Assembly (NCBI GenBank): GCA_016935755.1
Contig: JAFGQI010000021.1
Location: 1 to 60,492 of the forward strand
DNA: 60,492 bases
Reading direction: 5' to 3'
Source: Anaerolineales bacterium
Lineage (GTDB): Bacteria > Chloroflexota > Anaerolineae > Anaerolineales > UBA4823
In this document: piece after piece, positions 1-8,678 of the stretch
How positions within the stretch are numbered: position 1 is the stretch's first letter
Layout of the letters: each line of letters begins with the position of its first letter
Position numbers and translations under genes: made by a program
The notes under the pieces: generated by a model
The model's input: only the letters and a program-made list of their open reading frames with translations
What the model was told of the DNA's origin: nothing
The model's database searches: none

Positions 1-590
1 GCCGGAACCATTCAGTTTTGTCATAAAAACGTCGTAGCTTCCGCCATTGTAGCTTGTATCCATCGCCCCGGGAGTGGTGGGAAAGTTGGTTGAAGCTGTG
101 CTGCCCGTAACATATGCTGCTCCGCTTGCGTCCACGGCAATGCCTCCTCCTCCTTCAGTGCTGTTTCCTCCCAGGTAAGTGGCATAGATCACCGCCGAGC
201 CAGCCCCATTCAGCTTTACCACAAAAGCGTCATCGCTTCCATTATGACTTGTATCCACCGCTCCGGGAGTGGTGGGAAAGTTGTTTGAATATGTGGAGCC
301 TGTGACAAATGCTGCTCCGCTTGCATCAATGGCAATGCGACTTGCGCCATCATCGTTACTCCCCCCCAGGTAGGTAGCATAGGTAATTGAAGAGCCTGTT
401 TCATTCAGCTTAACCACAAAACCGTCATAGCTTCCATTAAGACTTGTATCCACCGCCCCGGGAGTGGTGGGAAAGTTGTTTGAAATTGTAGAACCTGTGA
501 CATATGCTGCTCCGCTTGCATCAACGGTAATATGGACTCCGTAATCATAGCTGCTTCCTCCCAGGAAAGTGGCGTAGAGTAAATCTCCGG
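1..590 (-). repeat. 195-bp tandem coding repeat (SBBP units)
   Basis: The conserved block reading CACCGCCCCGGGAGTGGTGG on the plus strand recurs at 451, 256 and 61, exactly 195 bp apart, which is 65 codons. Units are highly similar at the nucleotide level, so they probably arose by recent duplication or are kept alike by recombination. The array continues past the left edge. It encodes propeller blades and is not a CRISPR or a transposon. Confidence 0.85.
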
Positions 591-1473
591 GATTATCCTG
601 CGGCGCGCTTACGGACAATGATTGGTTGGACCCCGGAGCGATCTGGTCAAAAGGCCAGGCTATGTCGAATACCTGCGAATTGTGCTTCTCGATCCTGGTG
701 GTTTTCTTCATGGATAAGACTGTGTCCAAATCGTTGAAAGCTATCAACGGTAAAGAAAACTCGCCTACTGCTGTGGTCAGATGCAGCCCTTTGCCCCCGC
801 CTATCGAGGAAAAGAGTTCTACATCGTCAGCCCCCTCCACCCGCAGGCGCACCGCGCTCAGGTCGGCGCCCGCCCGGACGACCAGCCGCTGCACCACCTG
901 ACCACTTTCACCGCTCACTTCCAGGTCGATGCCGGGGTAGAGGTCTTTATAGCGCACCCCACCCCACACCGGCACTTCGCTGCGCCAGCCCGCCGGGTCG
1001 TTCCCCAGGAAATAGTTGACCGATGTTTCCAGGCGGTTGAACGGCTCCAGGCGCGGATTAGGGTTAGCCCCTGGGAAGGAGAGTTTGATGTTGACGCCCG
1101 TTCGGGGTGGGTTCTCGCTCTCTCCAGCCCCGTGCGGAGATAGCATCTCTTCCTCCCACATTGCGGGGTCGGGGGAATGCGGCGGAGATGGCTCTTCCAT
1201 CACCGTTACCCAGATGGCCTCCTGCGCCAGCCAGATGGCGCGGTCGCCGCCGTGCACCAGGAAGCGCGCTCCGGAAGCTTGCCCGGAGCCGGCTGGCAGG
1301 TCGAACTGCCCCACGTTTTCGATGAACATCACTGATGAATTGTTTGAGTCAGCCTCTGGCTGTGTTTGGGCGTCGAGGGCTGGATCAACTGCCTGAGCCT
1401 GTCCCAGGCCTGCGCCTGTTAGGGAAATAAAAAGAAAAATGACCAGCAGAAGGGAGAAAGCGCGAACTCTCAT
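1..1473 (-). CDS. Secreted SBBP-repeat beta-propeller protein, C-terminus cut by window edge
   Basis: Reading leftward from an ATG at 1473, 491 codons stay open to the window edge, so the C-terminus is missing. A GGAGG ribosome site lies about 8 bases upstream. Residues 1-27 form a signal peptide (basic start, then a LLLVIFLFISL core). The next ~270 residues contain the FIENVGQF motif that begins the N-terminal domain common in SBBP proteins. From about residue 300, near-identical 65-residue units follow, with the motifs YLGGS, VDASGAAYVTG, NFPTTPGA and FVVKLN typical of SBBP (beta-propeller) repeats. The product is probably exported and a surface or extracellular structural or binding protein. 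No enzymatic residues are apparent. Family call is firm; function is unknown. Confidence 0.85.
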   Translation of the reverse strand, partial: MRVRAFSLLLVIFLFISLTGAGLGQAQAVDPALDAQTQPEADSNNSSVMFIENVGQFDLPAGSGQASGARFLVHGGDRAIWLAQEAIWVTVMEEPSPPHSPDPAMWEEEMLSPHGAGESENPPRTGVNIKLSFPGANPNPRLEPFNRLETSVNYFLGNDPAGWRSEVPVWGGVRYKDLYPGIDLEVSGESGQVVQRLVVRAGADLSAVRLRVEGADDVELFSSIGGGKGLHLTTAVGEFSLPLIAFNDLDTVLSMKKTTRIEKHNSQVFDIAWPFDQIAPGSNQSLSVSAPQDNPGDLLYATFLGGSSYDYGVHITVDASGAAYVTGSTISNNFPTTPGAVDTSLNGSYDGFVVKLNETGSSITYATYLGGSNDDGASRIAIDASGAAFVTGSTYSNNFPTTPGAVDTSHNGSDDAFVVKLNGAGSAVIYATYLGGNSTEGGGGIAVDASGAAYVTGSTASTNFPTTPGAMDTSYNGGSYDVFMTKLNGSG

Positions 1474-1696
1474 CGAATGTCCTCCATGTAGGTGCAATGT
1501 TGATTGCAGGGCCAGAAGGTGGTGATCTTGATCCCTGTGTGTATCGCGATGCTATTTCGAGAGCTTTCAAGGATAGCAGCCCAGCAGAAAAATTATAACC
1601 CAGGGCAGCTTTTTATACCCTTACAAGAAAGTTGGGTCGGGCGGCCAGACTACCTGATCAGCACAAAAAAGAACAGCCCCATCGTCACAATCGCCG

Positions 1697-2551
1697 CTAA
1701 GCAAACAGCGGCTGGTAGGCCCCTGCTGATGCAATCAGCGCTTCCTGCTCGGCTTTGCTCATCGGGGTGAAGTCCTGGCAGGCCTGCAGCACCAGCGGCA
1801 GCACCTGCAGGTCGCCGGCGGTGCACAGCCCGCTGATATCCTGTGACAGGGCGAAGTCCACCGCCTGCTGGATTTCCATCGGGTCGGTAAACGGCTCATA
1901 CCAGGTATTGTGGGTGTGGGGCCGATCGCCCCATGGGCCGCGGCAGATGGTCTTGATCGCCATCACGCCCACCTCTCGAGATCGGCACATCTCCAGCAGT
2001 TCTTCGGAGGCGGCCCGGTAGGCGGGGTTGGCGTATTGGACGAAGTTGAGCGGGAAGAGCACGCTGTCGAAATCGAAGCGGCGCAGCGCCTCGCAGAAGA
2101 TGGCAGGCGACTCGACGCCATGCCCGGTGATGCCCAGCCAGCGCACTAACCCCTGCTGGCGCGCCTCGATGAACGCCTCCAGCGCTCCGCCTCGGCCGGT
2201 GGCCTGGTCGAGTTCATCCAGGGAGGTGATGGCGTGGATCTGGTAAAGGTCGAAATTCTCGACCTGCAGGCGTTTCAACGAACCGTGCAGTTCATCCCTG
2301 GCGCCCTGGCGGGTGCGCTCCATCGTCTTACAGCCCAGGAAGAATTTCTCCCGCAGCTGGGGCATCCATGGCCCCAGGAATTTCTCAGCCTGTCCATAGG
2401 AAGGAGCGACATCGATATGGTTGACGCCTGCTTCCAGAATAAGCTGAACTGCCTGCTCGGTCTGCTCGGGGGTGGGTTGCCACAGGGCGGCCGCCCCGAA
2501 AATGGCTACCGTGCTTTGGTGTCCGCTGCGGCCAAATTTGCGCGTTTGCAT
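1697..2551 (-). CDS. Aldo/keto reductase family oxidoreductase
   Basis: 284-residue single-domain NADPH-dependent carbonyl or aldehyde reductase of the aldo/keto reductase TIM-barrel family, cytoplasmic. The catalytic tetrad is visible: D47 and Y52 in DVAPSYG, K75 in GCKT and H106 in QIHA. Length is slightly short for the family (280-330) but complete from N-terminal MQTRKFGRSG to the end. The ATG at 2551 is preceded by a GGAGG site. It belongs to the branch of bacterial AKRs annotated only as general oxidoreductases, so the substrate cannot be given. It stands alone, about 190 bp beyond the tetR stop, and a control link to TetR is not shown. Confidence 0.85.
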   Translation of the reverse strand: MQTRKFGRSGHQSTVAIFGAAALWQPTPEQTEQAVQLILEAGVNHIDVAPSYGQAEKFLGPWMPQLREKFFLGCKTMERTRQGARDELHGSLKRLQVENFDLYQIHAITSLDELDQATGRGGALEAFIEARQQGLVRWLGITGHGVESPAIFCEALRRFDFDSVLFPLNFVQYANPAYRAASEELLEMCRSREVGVMAIKTICRGPWGDRPHTHNTWYEPFTDPMEIQQAVDFALSQDISGLCTAGDLQVLPLVLQACQDFTPMSKAEQEALIASAGAYQPLFA

Positions 2552-2738
2552 CTTGAACCTCCGAAAAACGATCAGAACGATGGGTAGATGGATAATTGGA
2601 CTATCCCTATATTTGCTTCTTTAGTATACCCCACCTGAAGCCCTGAGAACAGACGACTGGTCTTTGATCACTTGATAAAAAGAGATAGATAATGATCGAT
2701 TGATTACCCCCACGCTTCACCCCCTGGTGATATTATGA

Positions 2739-3347
2739 TCAGGAAATATCAACCAGCGTGATTTGATTCAGAGCCTGAATGAGCAGCGCTTTCAATTCAT
2801 ATTGATCCAGAATGGCGCCGGGGATCTGCCGCTCTAGAAGCAGCGCGGTAAAGCCATGCACCAGACTCCAGATGCTGACTGCCAGTACTTCCGGCGCACC
2901 TGCCTGAAGCAGACCAGCCGATTGGCACTGCTGCACCAGGCCAACCAGCAGCTGGAAGTTCTTCTTCGATAGGTCCACGAAATCCGGATATTCTTGTTCC
3001 TTTTCCAGAATCCCTGAGAACATGATTTTGAAATAGGCTGGCATCGCGCGGGCAAACATCAGATAAGCGTATGCAACCTCCACCAGCATCCGGGTAGGAT
3101 CATCCCGGTCAGCCTCCACCTCCGCCAGCAGCCGTTTGTACAGCAGACGAAAGCCTTCGGTGGAGATGGCCGCGATCAGCGCCTGCTTATCCGCAAAATG
3201 CGCGTACGGTGCGGAATGGCTGACCCCGGCTTTGCTGGCAACCCTGCGCAAGGACAGGGCGCTGACTCCTTCGGTGGACAGTATCTCTGTTCCGGCCTGG
3301 ATGAGAGCGTTTTTCAGGTCGCCGTGATGGTAGCTGCTTCTTGGCAT
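2739..3347 (-). CDS. TetR/AcrR family transcriptional regulator
   Basis: 202 residues. The N-terminal helix-turn-helix (about residues 10-55) has the typical TetR start YHHGDLKNALIQAG and the recognition segment VASKAGVSHSAPYAHFADK. The C-terminal ligand domain carries the WSLVHGF signature of the WHG-type TetR C-terminal family (PF13305). It faces the aldolase operon across a perfect palindrome at 3364-3388. Its own predicted -10 (TAGCAT, 3354-3359 on the minus strand) lies only about 7 bases before the ATG, so the transcript may be leaderless. It is most likely a local repressor of itself and the catabolic operon. The effector is unknown, perhaps the operon's substrate or an intermediate. 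Confidence 0.88.
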   Translation of the reverse strand: MPRSSYHHGDLKNALIQAGTEILSTEGVSALSLRRVASKAGVSHSAPYAHFADKQALIAAISTEGFRLLYKRLLAEVEADRDDPTRMLVEVAYAYLMFARAMPAYFKIMFSGILEKEQEYPDFVDLSKKNFQLLVGLVQQCQSAGLLQAGAPEVLAVSIWSLVHGFTALLLERQIPGAILDQYELKALLIQALNQITLVDIS

Positions 3348-3353
3348 GCGCCT

Positions 3354-3404
3354 ATGCTATCGCATAATCTTGACACTGTCAAGATTATCGGATAAAATAA
3401 TCTT
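3354..3404. promoter_or_regulatory. Palindromic TetR operator with divergent promoters
   Basis: A perfect inverted repeat, ATAATCTTGACA (3364-3375), one central C, TGTCAAGATTAT (3377-3388). The rightward promoter uses TTGACA at 3370-3375, a 17-bp spacer and TAAAAT at 3393-3398. The leftward promoter uses TTGACA on the minus strand (3382-3377), a 17-bp spacer and TAGCAT (3359-3354). Both -35 boxes sit inside the palindrome, so one bound dimer could block both promoters. A third half-site, ATAATCTT, lies at 3397-3404. Binding by the adjacent TetR protein is inferred. Confidence 0.8.
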
Positions 3405-3430
3405 AATCACGATCAATCTGGAGACATCTG

Positions 3431-4117
3431 ATGGTGAATTATTCGGACGCCAAAACACTTGTCGTACAGGCTGCTCAGCAGCTTACCACCAAAGGGTATC
3501 TCAGCGCCACGGGGGGCAACCTGTCTGTTCGCATCAGCGGGCAGACAGCCTTGGCCATCACTCCCTCCAACTATGATTACATGAAAATGACGCCGGAGGA
3601 TATCTGCGTGCTGGATTTTGATCTGCATCCGCTCGATGGGACGCGCCAACCGTCGGTGGAGAGCGCCATGCACGCCGCCATCTATCAGGTTCGAGGGGAT
3701 GTAAACGCAGTGATCCACACGCACCAGGTCTATCCCAGCACGCTGGCGATCATCAACGCCCCCATCCCGGCCCTCTTCGATGAGCAGGTGCGCTTCCTGG
3801 GTCGGGCGGTGGAGATCATCCCTTATGCTCCTTCGGGCACTGGCATGCTGAAGAAGGCGATTGCCAAACACGTTGGCAATCACCACAACGCCTATATCAT
3901 GGCCAATCACGGGGCGCTGCTCTTGGGGCATGATTTAGAGCGCGCCATGCACAATGTGGAAGTGCTGGAAAAATGCGCCCTGGCTTACCTGCTGGCCCTA
4001 TGCAGCGAGAAGGAAGTCAGCAAGATACCCCTCCTGGTTCGAGAAGTGGCCTTTGCCAAGCTGCGCAAAGACCAGAAACGGGTTGAAGCCGGGAGCCTGA
4101 CAGTTGGCGGAGAATAG
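3431..4117 (+). CDS. Class II aldolase/adducin family protein (fuculose-phosphate aldolase-like)
   Basis: 228-residue zinc-dependent aldolase of the L-fuculose-1-phosphate/L-ribulose-5-phosphate 4-epimerase family, usual length. Metal ligands are seen as H96 and H98 in VIHTHQ and H160 in MANHGAL; the catalytic acid is E77 in PSVESAMH. Members cleave a phosphorylated ketose to dihydroxyacetone phosphate plus an aldehyde, or epimerise a pentulose phosphate. It is the first gene of a rightward operon with an aminotransferase, an FGGY kinase and a transporter, so it probably acts on the kinase product. ATG at 3431 follows a GGAGA site. The exact substrate cannot be read from sequence. Confidence 0.85.
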   Translation: MVNYSDAKTLVVQAAQQLTTKGYLSATGGNLSVRISGQTALAITPSNYDYMKMTPEDICVLDFDLHPLDGTRQPSVESAMHAAIYQVRGDVNAVIHTHQVYPSTLAIINAPIPALFDEQVRFLGRAVEIIPYAPSGTGMLKKAIAKHVGNHHNAYIMANHGALLLGHDLERAMHNVEVLEKCALAYLLALCSEKEVSKIPLLVREVAFAKLRKDQKRVEAGSLTVGGE

Positions 4118-4151
4118 ACCTGGAAAGATCACCTAACAATCAGAGGCCTGC

Positions 4152-5603
4152 ATGACTGACCAGCAATATGCAATCTCGCAGTACCCGGACGTGGACGAAG
4201 TGTACCGCCGCCTAAATGCGCTGGTATCCCAACCGCTGCGCCCCATCCGCCGGGATAAGATGGATCAATACCTGGCATATTTTCAAAACCACTGCCAGCG
4301 ATCCAAGGATCTGACCGATGAAGCCAAGAAACTGATCCCAGGCGGGGTGCAGCACAACCTGGCATTCAACTACCCCTTCCCCATCGCCATTGAGAGAGTA
4401 GATGGGGCGCACCTGTGGGATGTGGACGGCAACCAATACATCGATTTTTTGCAGGCGGGCGGCCCTACCGTGCTCGGCAGCAATTATCTGCCGGTGCGGG
4501 AGAAGGTGATCGAAATGCTGCAAACCTGCGGACCGGTGACCGGACTGTTCCACGAGTATGAGTTGAAGCTGGCGCAGCTGATCCACCGCTTCATGCCTGC
4601 GGTGGAGATGTTCCGCATGTTAGGCAGCGGCACCGAGAGCGTGATGGCTGCCATACGCGCCGCTCGCACTTACACCAGGAAGAAAAAGATCATCAAAGTT
4701 GGCGGAGCCTATCATGGCTGGAGCGACTCGATGGTCTATGGGCTGCACATCCCGGGAACGGGACGGCTGGAGGCCAAGGGCATTCCCCGGGGAGCGACCG
4801 CCAACACCCAGGAGTTTTTCCCCAACGCCCTCGGCGCGCTGAAGCGGCGGTTGATCCTCAACCGACTGTTGGGCGGCACCGCGGCGGTCATCGTCGAACC
4901 GGTGGGGCCGGAGAGCGGCACTCGGCCTGTGCCCTTTGATTTCAACCAAAAAGTGCGTGAATTATGTGATGAATTTGGTGCGCTATTAATTTTCGATGAA
5001 GTTGTGACTGGCTTCCGGCTGGGGATGGGTGGTGCGCAAGGCTACTTCGGCGTTAAGCCCGATTTGACCATCTTTGGCAAGTGCCTGACAGGCGGCTATC
5101 CGATGGCTGGCGGCGTGGGCGGCAGGGCAGAGGTGATCATGCGCTTTGCGGCTGGCATTGGCGGAACCGGGGAGCGCGCTTATATCGGCGGCACCCTCTC
5201 CGCCAACCCGATCTCGTGCGTGGCTGGCTACCATGCCCTGCTGGAGATGGAACGCACCAATGCCCCGGTTATCGCTGGACGCGTCGGCGATCGCCTGACT
5301 CGCGGACTGCAAGCCATCATTGACAAATACCGCCTGCCCTATGTGGTCTTCAATCAGGGCTCCATCGTTCATCTGGAGACTTCGGGCGTAATGCTCCTGG
5401 ATTTGCACCACCCGCTGCGGCTGGCAAAAGAGCTCAAACCGCGTAAGCACATGATGGAAGAGATGGGCGCCGCCTACATGGCCAATGGATTGATCACACT
5501 GGCAGGCAGCCGCATGTATACCAGCATGGCGGACACTGACGATGTGATTGATGATGCCCTTTCCCGCTTCAATGAAGTGCTATCCAGTATGGAAGGTGTA
5601 TGA
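4152..5603 (+). CDS. Class III pyridoxal-phosphate aminotransferase (GSA aminomutase-like)
   Basis: 483-residue fold-type I PLP enzyme. The cofactor lysine is K310 in IFGKCLTGGYPMAGG; the cofactor-binding aspartate is D282 in FDEVVTGFR; the phosphate-binding region contains GSGTESVMAAIRAARTYT. These features resemble glutamate-1-semialdehyde 2,1-aminomutase and related omega-transaminases, but a ~60-residue N-terminal extension precedes the usual start and there are no heme-biosynthesis neighbours. A role in amino-group removal or transfer on an amino sugar or amino alcohol is therefore more likely than tetrapyrrole synthesis. It lies 34 bp after the aldolase and starts at an ATG with a GAGG site. 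Confidence 0.85.
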   Translation: MTDQQYAISQYPDVDEVYRRLNALVSQPLRPIRRDKMDQYLAYFQNHCQRSKDLTDEAKKLIPGGVQHNLAFNYPFPIAIERVDGAHLWDVDGNQYIDFLQAGGPTVLGSNYLPVREKVIEMLQTCGPVTGLFHEYELKLAQLIHRFMPAVEMFRMLGSGTESVMAAIRAARTYTRKKKIIKVGGAYHGWSDSMVYGLHIPGTGRLEAKGIPRGATANTQEFFPNALGALKRRLILNRLLGGTAAVIVEPVGPESGTRPVPFDFNQKVRELCDEFGALLIFDEVVTGFRLGMGGAQGYFGVKPDLTIFGKCLTGGYPMAGGVGGRAEVIMRFAAGIGGTGERAYIGGTLSANPISCVAGYHALLEMERTNAPVIAGRVGDRLTRGLQAIIDKYRLPYVVFNQGSIVHLETSGVMLLDLHHPLRLAKELKPRKHMMEEMGAAYMANGLITLAGSRMYTSMADTDDVIDDALSRFNEVLSSMEGV

Positions 5604-5655
5604 TATTCTTGAGCAAGTTTCTACCGACGTTTCCTTTTTAGAATTGTAGCCCACC

Positions 5656-7236
5656 GTGAGCACCCAACACGAGCCAGTCATTCTTGCCGTAGACCTTGGC
5701 ACCTCCAGTATGAAGGTGGCGCTGATCGCCATCAATGGAACCGTGCTGGATTGGGAGGCGGAGCCCATCCAGCTTTACCTCACACCAGACGGCGGAGCGG
5801 AACAATCCCCTGAAGAATGGTGGCAGGCGTTTCTGTCAGCCTCCAAACGGCTGCTGAGCCGCGATCTGGCTTCCGCCTGCGCGGTGCGTGCCATCTGCTG
5901 CTCCACCCAGGGCGAGGGCACCATTCCAGTGGATCGGGATGGCAAAGCCTTGATGAACTGCATTCTGTGGATGGATATGCGCGGCGCGCCGAACTTGCGC
6001 AGACAATTCAAGGGCTGGATCAATGTCTCTGGCGCTGGATTGCAGCATGTTCTCCGTTGGATCAACCTGACCGGCGGCATGCCCTCCATGACCGGAAAGG
6101 ATCCCGCTGCTCACATGCTGCTCATCCGGGATCACTTCCCGGAGATTTATGCCCGCACGTACAAGTTTCTCAATGTGCTGGATTACCTCAACTTGCGCCT
6201 GACCGGGCGTTTTGTCGCCACAGTTGATTCCATCCTGACCTCCTGGGTGACCGATAACCGCGCTCCAGACAACATTCATTATGCCCCGCAGCTTGTCCGG
6301 GCTTGCGGCGTGGAGGCCGATAAACTGCCCGAAATTGTCCCCTGCACGGCTGTGCTTGGTGCGCTAAAAGCTGATGTGGCAGCCGAGTTGAACCTTCCTC
6401 TGGATACTCAGGTGGTGGCAGGCGCCATCGATAATACCGCCGCCGCCATCGGAGCCGGCGCGATTGAAGATTACCAGCCTCACCTGTATCTTGGCACCTC
6501 TTCCTGGATCACTGCCCATGTGCCGTATAAAAAGACGGATATCTTTGCCTCGATGGCCTCCCTGCCGTGCGCTGTGCCGGGGCGGTATCTTCTCACCGCT
6601 CTGCAGGCCACTGCTGGCGGCAACCTGACCTATCTGCGGGATAACATCATCTATCATAAGGATGAACTCCTGCAGGAAGCCAATGTGCCGGATATCTTCA
6701 AGGTGCTGGATATCATCACCGCCCGGGTTCCGCCCGGAGCCAATGGGGTCCTTTACACCCCCTGGATCTGGGGGGAGCGCGCTCCAGTCGAAGACCGCTC
6801 TCTGCGAGCAGGGTTATATAATATTTCGCTTCACAACACCCGTGAAGATGTCATCCGCGCCTTCCTGGAGGGGATTGCTCTGAATACGCGCTGGCTGTTG
6901 GCTCCGGTGGAAAAATTCCTCGGGCGAAAAGTGCAGAGCATCCACATTGTCGGCGGCGGGGCGCAGTCGGATATCTGGTGTCAGATATTCGCGGATGTGC
7001 TAAACGTGGAGATCAAACAGGTTGCTGAACCGGTCTACGCCAACGCTCGCGGGGCAGCCTGGATAGGCGCGGTCGGGTTAGGTAGAATATCATTTAACGA
7101 TATCCCCCGGTTGGTTAAGTTTAATCACATCTACGAGCCACAACCGCAAAATGTGCGCATTTACGATGATAGGTTCCAAATCTTTACCCGGATTTACCGT
7201 CAGATGAAGGATATTTATCACCAGTTGAACCCGTGA
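5656..7236 (+). CDS. FGGY-family carbohydrate kinase (xylulokinase-like)
   Basis: 526-residue ATP-dependent sugar kinase with both FGGY domains. The N-terminal phosphate-binding loop is AVDLGTSSMKVAL (D13). The central GAIDNTAAAIGAGA motif supplies the catalytic aspartate, and the C-terminal FGGY signature region reads IHIVGGGAQSDIWCQIFADV. Family members phosphorylate ketoses, polyols or glycerol. The GTG at 5656 was chosen because the next ATG (5709) would remove the DLGTSS loop. No strong ribosome site is seen, so translation may be modest. With the aldolase upstream, a phosphorylate-then-cleave route is the simplest reading; which sugar is unknown. Confidence 0.88.
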   Translation: MSTQHEPVILAVDLGTSSMKVALIAINGTVLDWEAEPIQLYLTPDGGAEQSPEEWWQAFLSASKRLLSRDLASACAVRAICCSTQGEGTIPVDRDGKALMNCILWMDMRGAPNLRRQFKGWINVSGAGLQHVLRWINLTGGMPSMTGKDPAAHMLLIRDHFPEIYARTYKFLNVLDYLNLRLTGRFVATVDSILTSWVTDNRAPDNIHYAPQLVRACGVEADKLPEIVPCTAVLGALKADVAAELNLPLDTQVVAGAIDNTAAAIGAGAIEDYQPHLYLGTSSWITAHVPYKKTDIFASMASLPCAVPGRYLLTALQATAGGNLTYLRDNIIYHKDELLQEANVPDIFKVLDIITARVPPGANGVLYTPWIWGERAPVEDRSLRAGLYNISLHNTREDVIRAFLEGIALNTRWLLAPVEKFLGRKVQSIHIVGGGAQSDIWCQIFADVLNVEIKQVAEPVYANARGAAWIGAVGLGRISFNDIPRLVKFNHIYEPQPQNVRIYDDRFQIFTRIYRQMKDIYHQLNP

Positions 7237-7266
7237 AAGCGTGGAGCGTCCACCCGAGGAATACCC

Positions 7267-8490
7267 ATGACAGATAAATCTTACCGCCTCTATCCGTACC
7301 GCTGGGTTGTCCTGGCAGTCTTCATGTTCATCAACCTGACCATCCAGATCCTGTGGATCACCTATGCCCCCATCACCGGCGTGGCAGCCGGGTTTTACCA
7401 GGTTACCGATCTCGCCATCGGTTTGCTGGCCATGACCTTTATGCTGGCGTTCATTCCGCTTTCCATCCCTGTTTCCTGGGCGATTGATACGTATGGCTTT
7501 CGCCTCACGGTCAGCATTGGGGCAGCTCTGATGGGTGTGTTCGGCATCGCCCGCGGGCTGGTGGGAGCGGATTACACCCTTGTGCTGCTTAGCACGATTG
7601 GGATTGCTGTCGCGCAGCCTTTTCTGCTCAACGCCTGGACCAAAGTCCCCGCCCAGTGGTTCAGCATTGAGGAGCGCGCGACTGCCGTCGGTCTGGTCAC
7701 CCTCTCCAATCTGGTTGGAACAGCGCTGGGGATGGTGCTCACCCCAATTCTGATTGAACAGTTTTCGATCCCGACTGTGCAGGTGATCTATGGGGGTGTG
7801 GCAGCCTTCTCCGCGATATTATTTCTCATCTTTGCGCGGGAAAAACCCGCCACGCCTCCTTGCCCACCCGGGCAGGAAGTGCGGGCGTTAATGCTCGATG
7901 GTCTCAAGCATGCCTTAAAGGTAAAAGAATTCTGGATGTACTTGATTGTTTCCTTTATTGGCATGGGCATTTTCAACGGCGTGACCACCTGGGTGGAGGG
8001 GATTATCCGCCCCAGGGGCTTCACCCCCACCGACGCGGGTACGCTTGGCGCGTTGATGCTGGCGGGCGGTGTGTTGGGCGCGGTGCTGATCCCGCCCTTT
8101 TCCGACCGGCAGCACAAACGTCAGCGTTACATTCTGCTGGGGTTTGTGCTTGCTGCTCCCGGTCTGCTGGGAGTGGCATTTGCCGCCGAACCCTGGCTGC
8201 TCTTTGTCTCAGCCTTTGCCTTTGGCTTCTTTCTGATCAGTGCCAGCCCTGTGGGAATGCAATATGCCGCCGAGGTCACCCACCCCACCCCCGAGGGTAC
8301 CTCCAACGGGTTGATTCAGTTGTTTGGTCAGGCATCGGTGGTGTTTGTCTATATCATGGAAGCGCTGAAAACAAAAGATGGCGCATTCACCCCGGCGCTG
8401 ATCCTTGCCGTCGGATTGTTATTTGCCAGCACTTTTCTGATTGTGAAAATGAAAGACCCGCTTATGTCTGCAATAAAGCATAACCTATAG
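7267..8490 (+). CDS. Major facilitator superfamily transporter (FLVCR-like)
   Basis: 407 residues with about 12 hydrophobic segments and a central cytoplasmic loop near residues 190-215, an inner-membrane MFS permease. The first helix region (YPYRWVVLAVFMFINLTIQILW is the start of it) and the AQWFSIEERATAVGL motif in helix 5 recall the FLVCR/DIRC2 branch, whose studied members move choline, ethanolamine or heme. That is a family resemblance, not a substrate call. It is last in the aldolase-aminotransferase-kinase operon, 30 bp after the kinase, with a GAGGA site, and is likely the uptake system for the compound the operon degrades. Confidence 0.85.
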   Translation: MTDKSYRLYPYRWVVLAVFMFINLTIQILWITYAPITGVAAGFYQVTDLAIGLLAMTFMLAFIPLSIPVSWAIDTYGFRLTVSIGAALMGVFGIARGLVGADYTLVLLSTIGIAVAQPFLLNAWTKVPAQWFSIEERATAVGLVTLSNLVGTALGMVLTPILIEQFSIPTVQVIYGGVAAFSAILFLIFAREKPATPPCPPGQEVRALMLDGLKHALKVKEFWMYLIVSFIGMGIFNGVTTWVEGIIRPRGFTPTDAGTLGALMLAGGVLGAVLIPPFSDRQHKRQRYILLGFVLAAPGLLGVAFAAEPWLLFVSAFAFGFFLISASPVGMQYAAEVTHPTPEGTSNGLIQLFGQASVVFVYIMEALKTKDGAFTPALILAVGLLFASTFLIVKMKDPLMSAIKHNL

Positions 8491-8525
8491 TGATTTATTC
8501 ACAAGGGGGATATGAGTATAGTCAC

Positions 8526-8554
8526 TTGACCCGCCCATAGCTAAGGGCTACAAT
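8526..8554 (+). promoter_or_regulatory. Predicted sigma-70 promoter of the glyA-gcvT fusion
   Basis: TTGACC at 8526-8531, a 17-bp spacer and TACAAT at 8549-8554 make a good housekeeping promoter. The start of transcription would be near 8561, leaving a leader of about 118 bases before the ATG at 8679. I looked for a glycine or folate riboswitch core in that leader and did not find one. Confidence 0.6.
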
Positions 8555-8678
8555 CGAAATTGAAGCTATCCCGATGAAGGGAAGATCTTTTCTCTCCGGT
8601 GACCATCGTCGCCATGTCAGCTATTGATGACAAGTTCCATATTTTCCCTGTTACCCCCTGTTCACTAGGAGTTTCCCT

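Noticed and set aside
1..590. CRISPR array
   Set aside because: The 195-bp repeats are far too long, have no spacers and are coding throughout.
781..1325. Plus-strand open frames in the SBBP gene
   Set aside because: They are antisense shadows of the minus-strand gene, with no ribosome sites or family resemblance.
8561..8678. Glycine or folate riboswitch before the glyA-gcvT fusion
   Set aside because: The leader is about 118 bases, but the conserved core strings of those riboswitches are not present.
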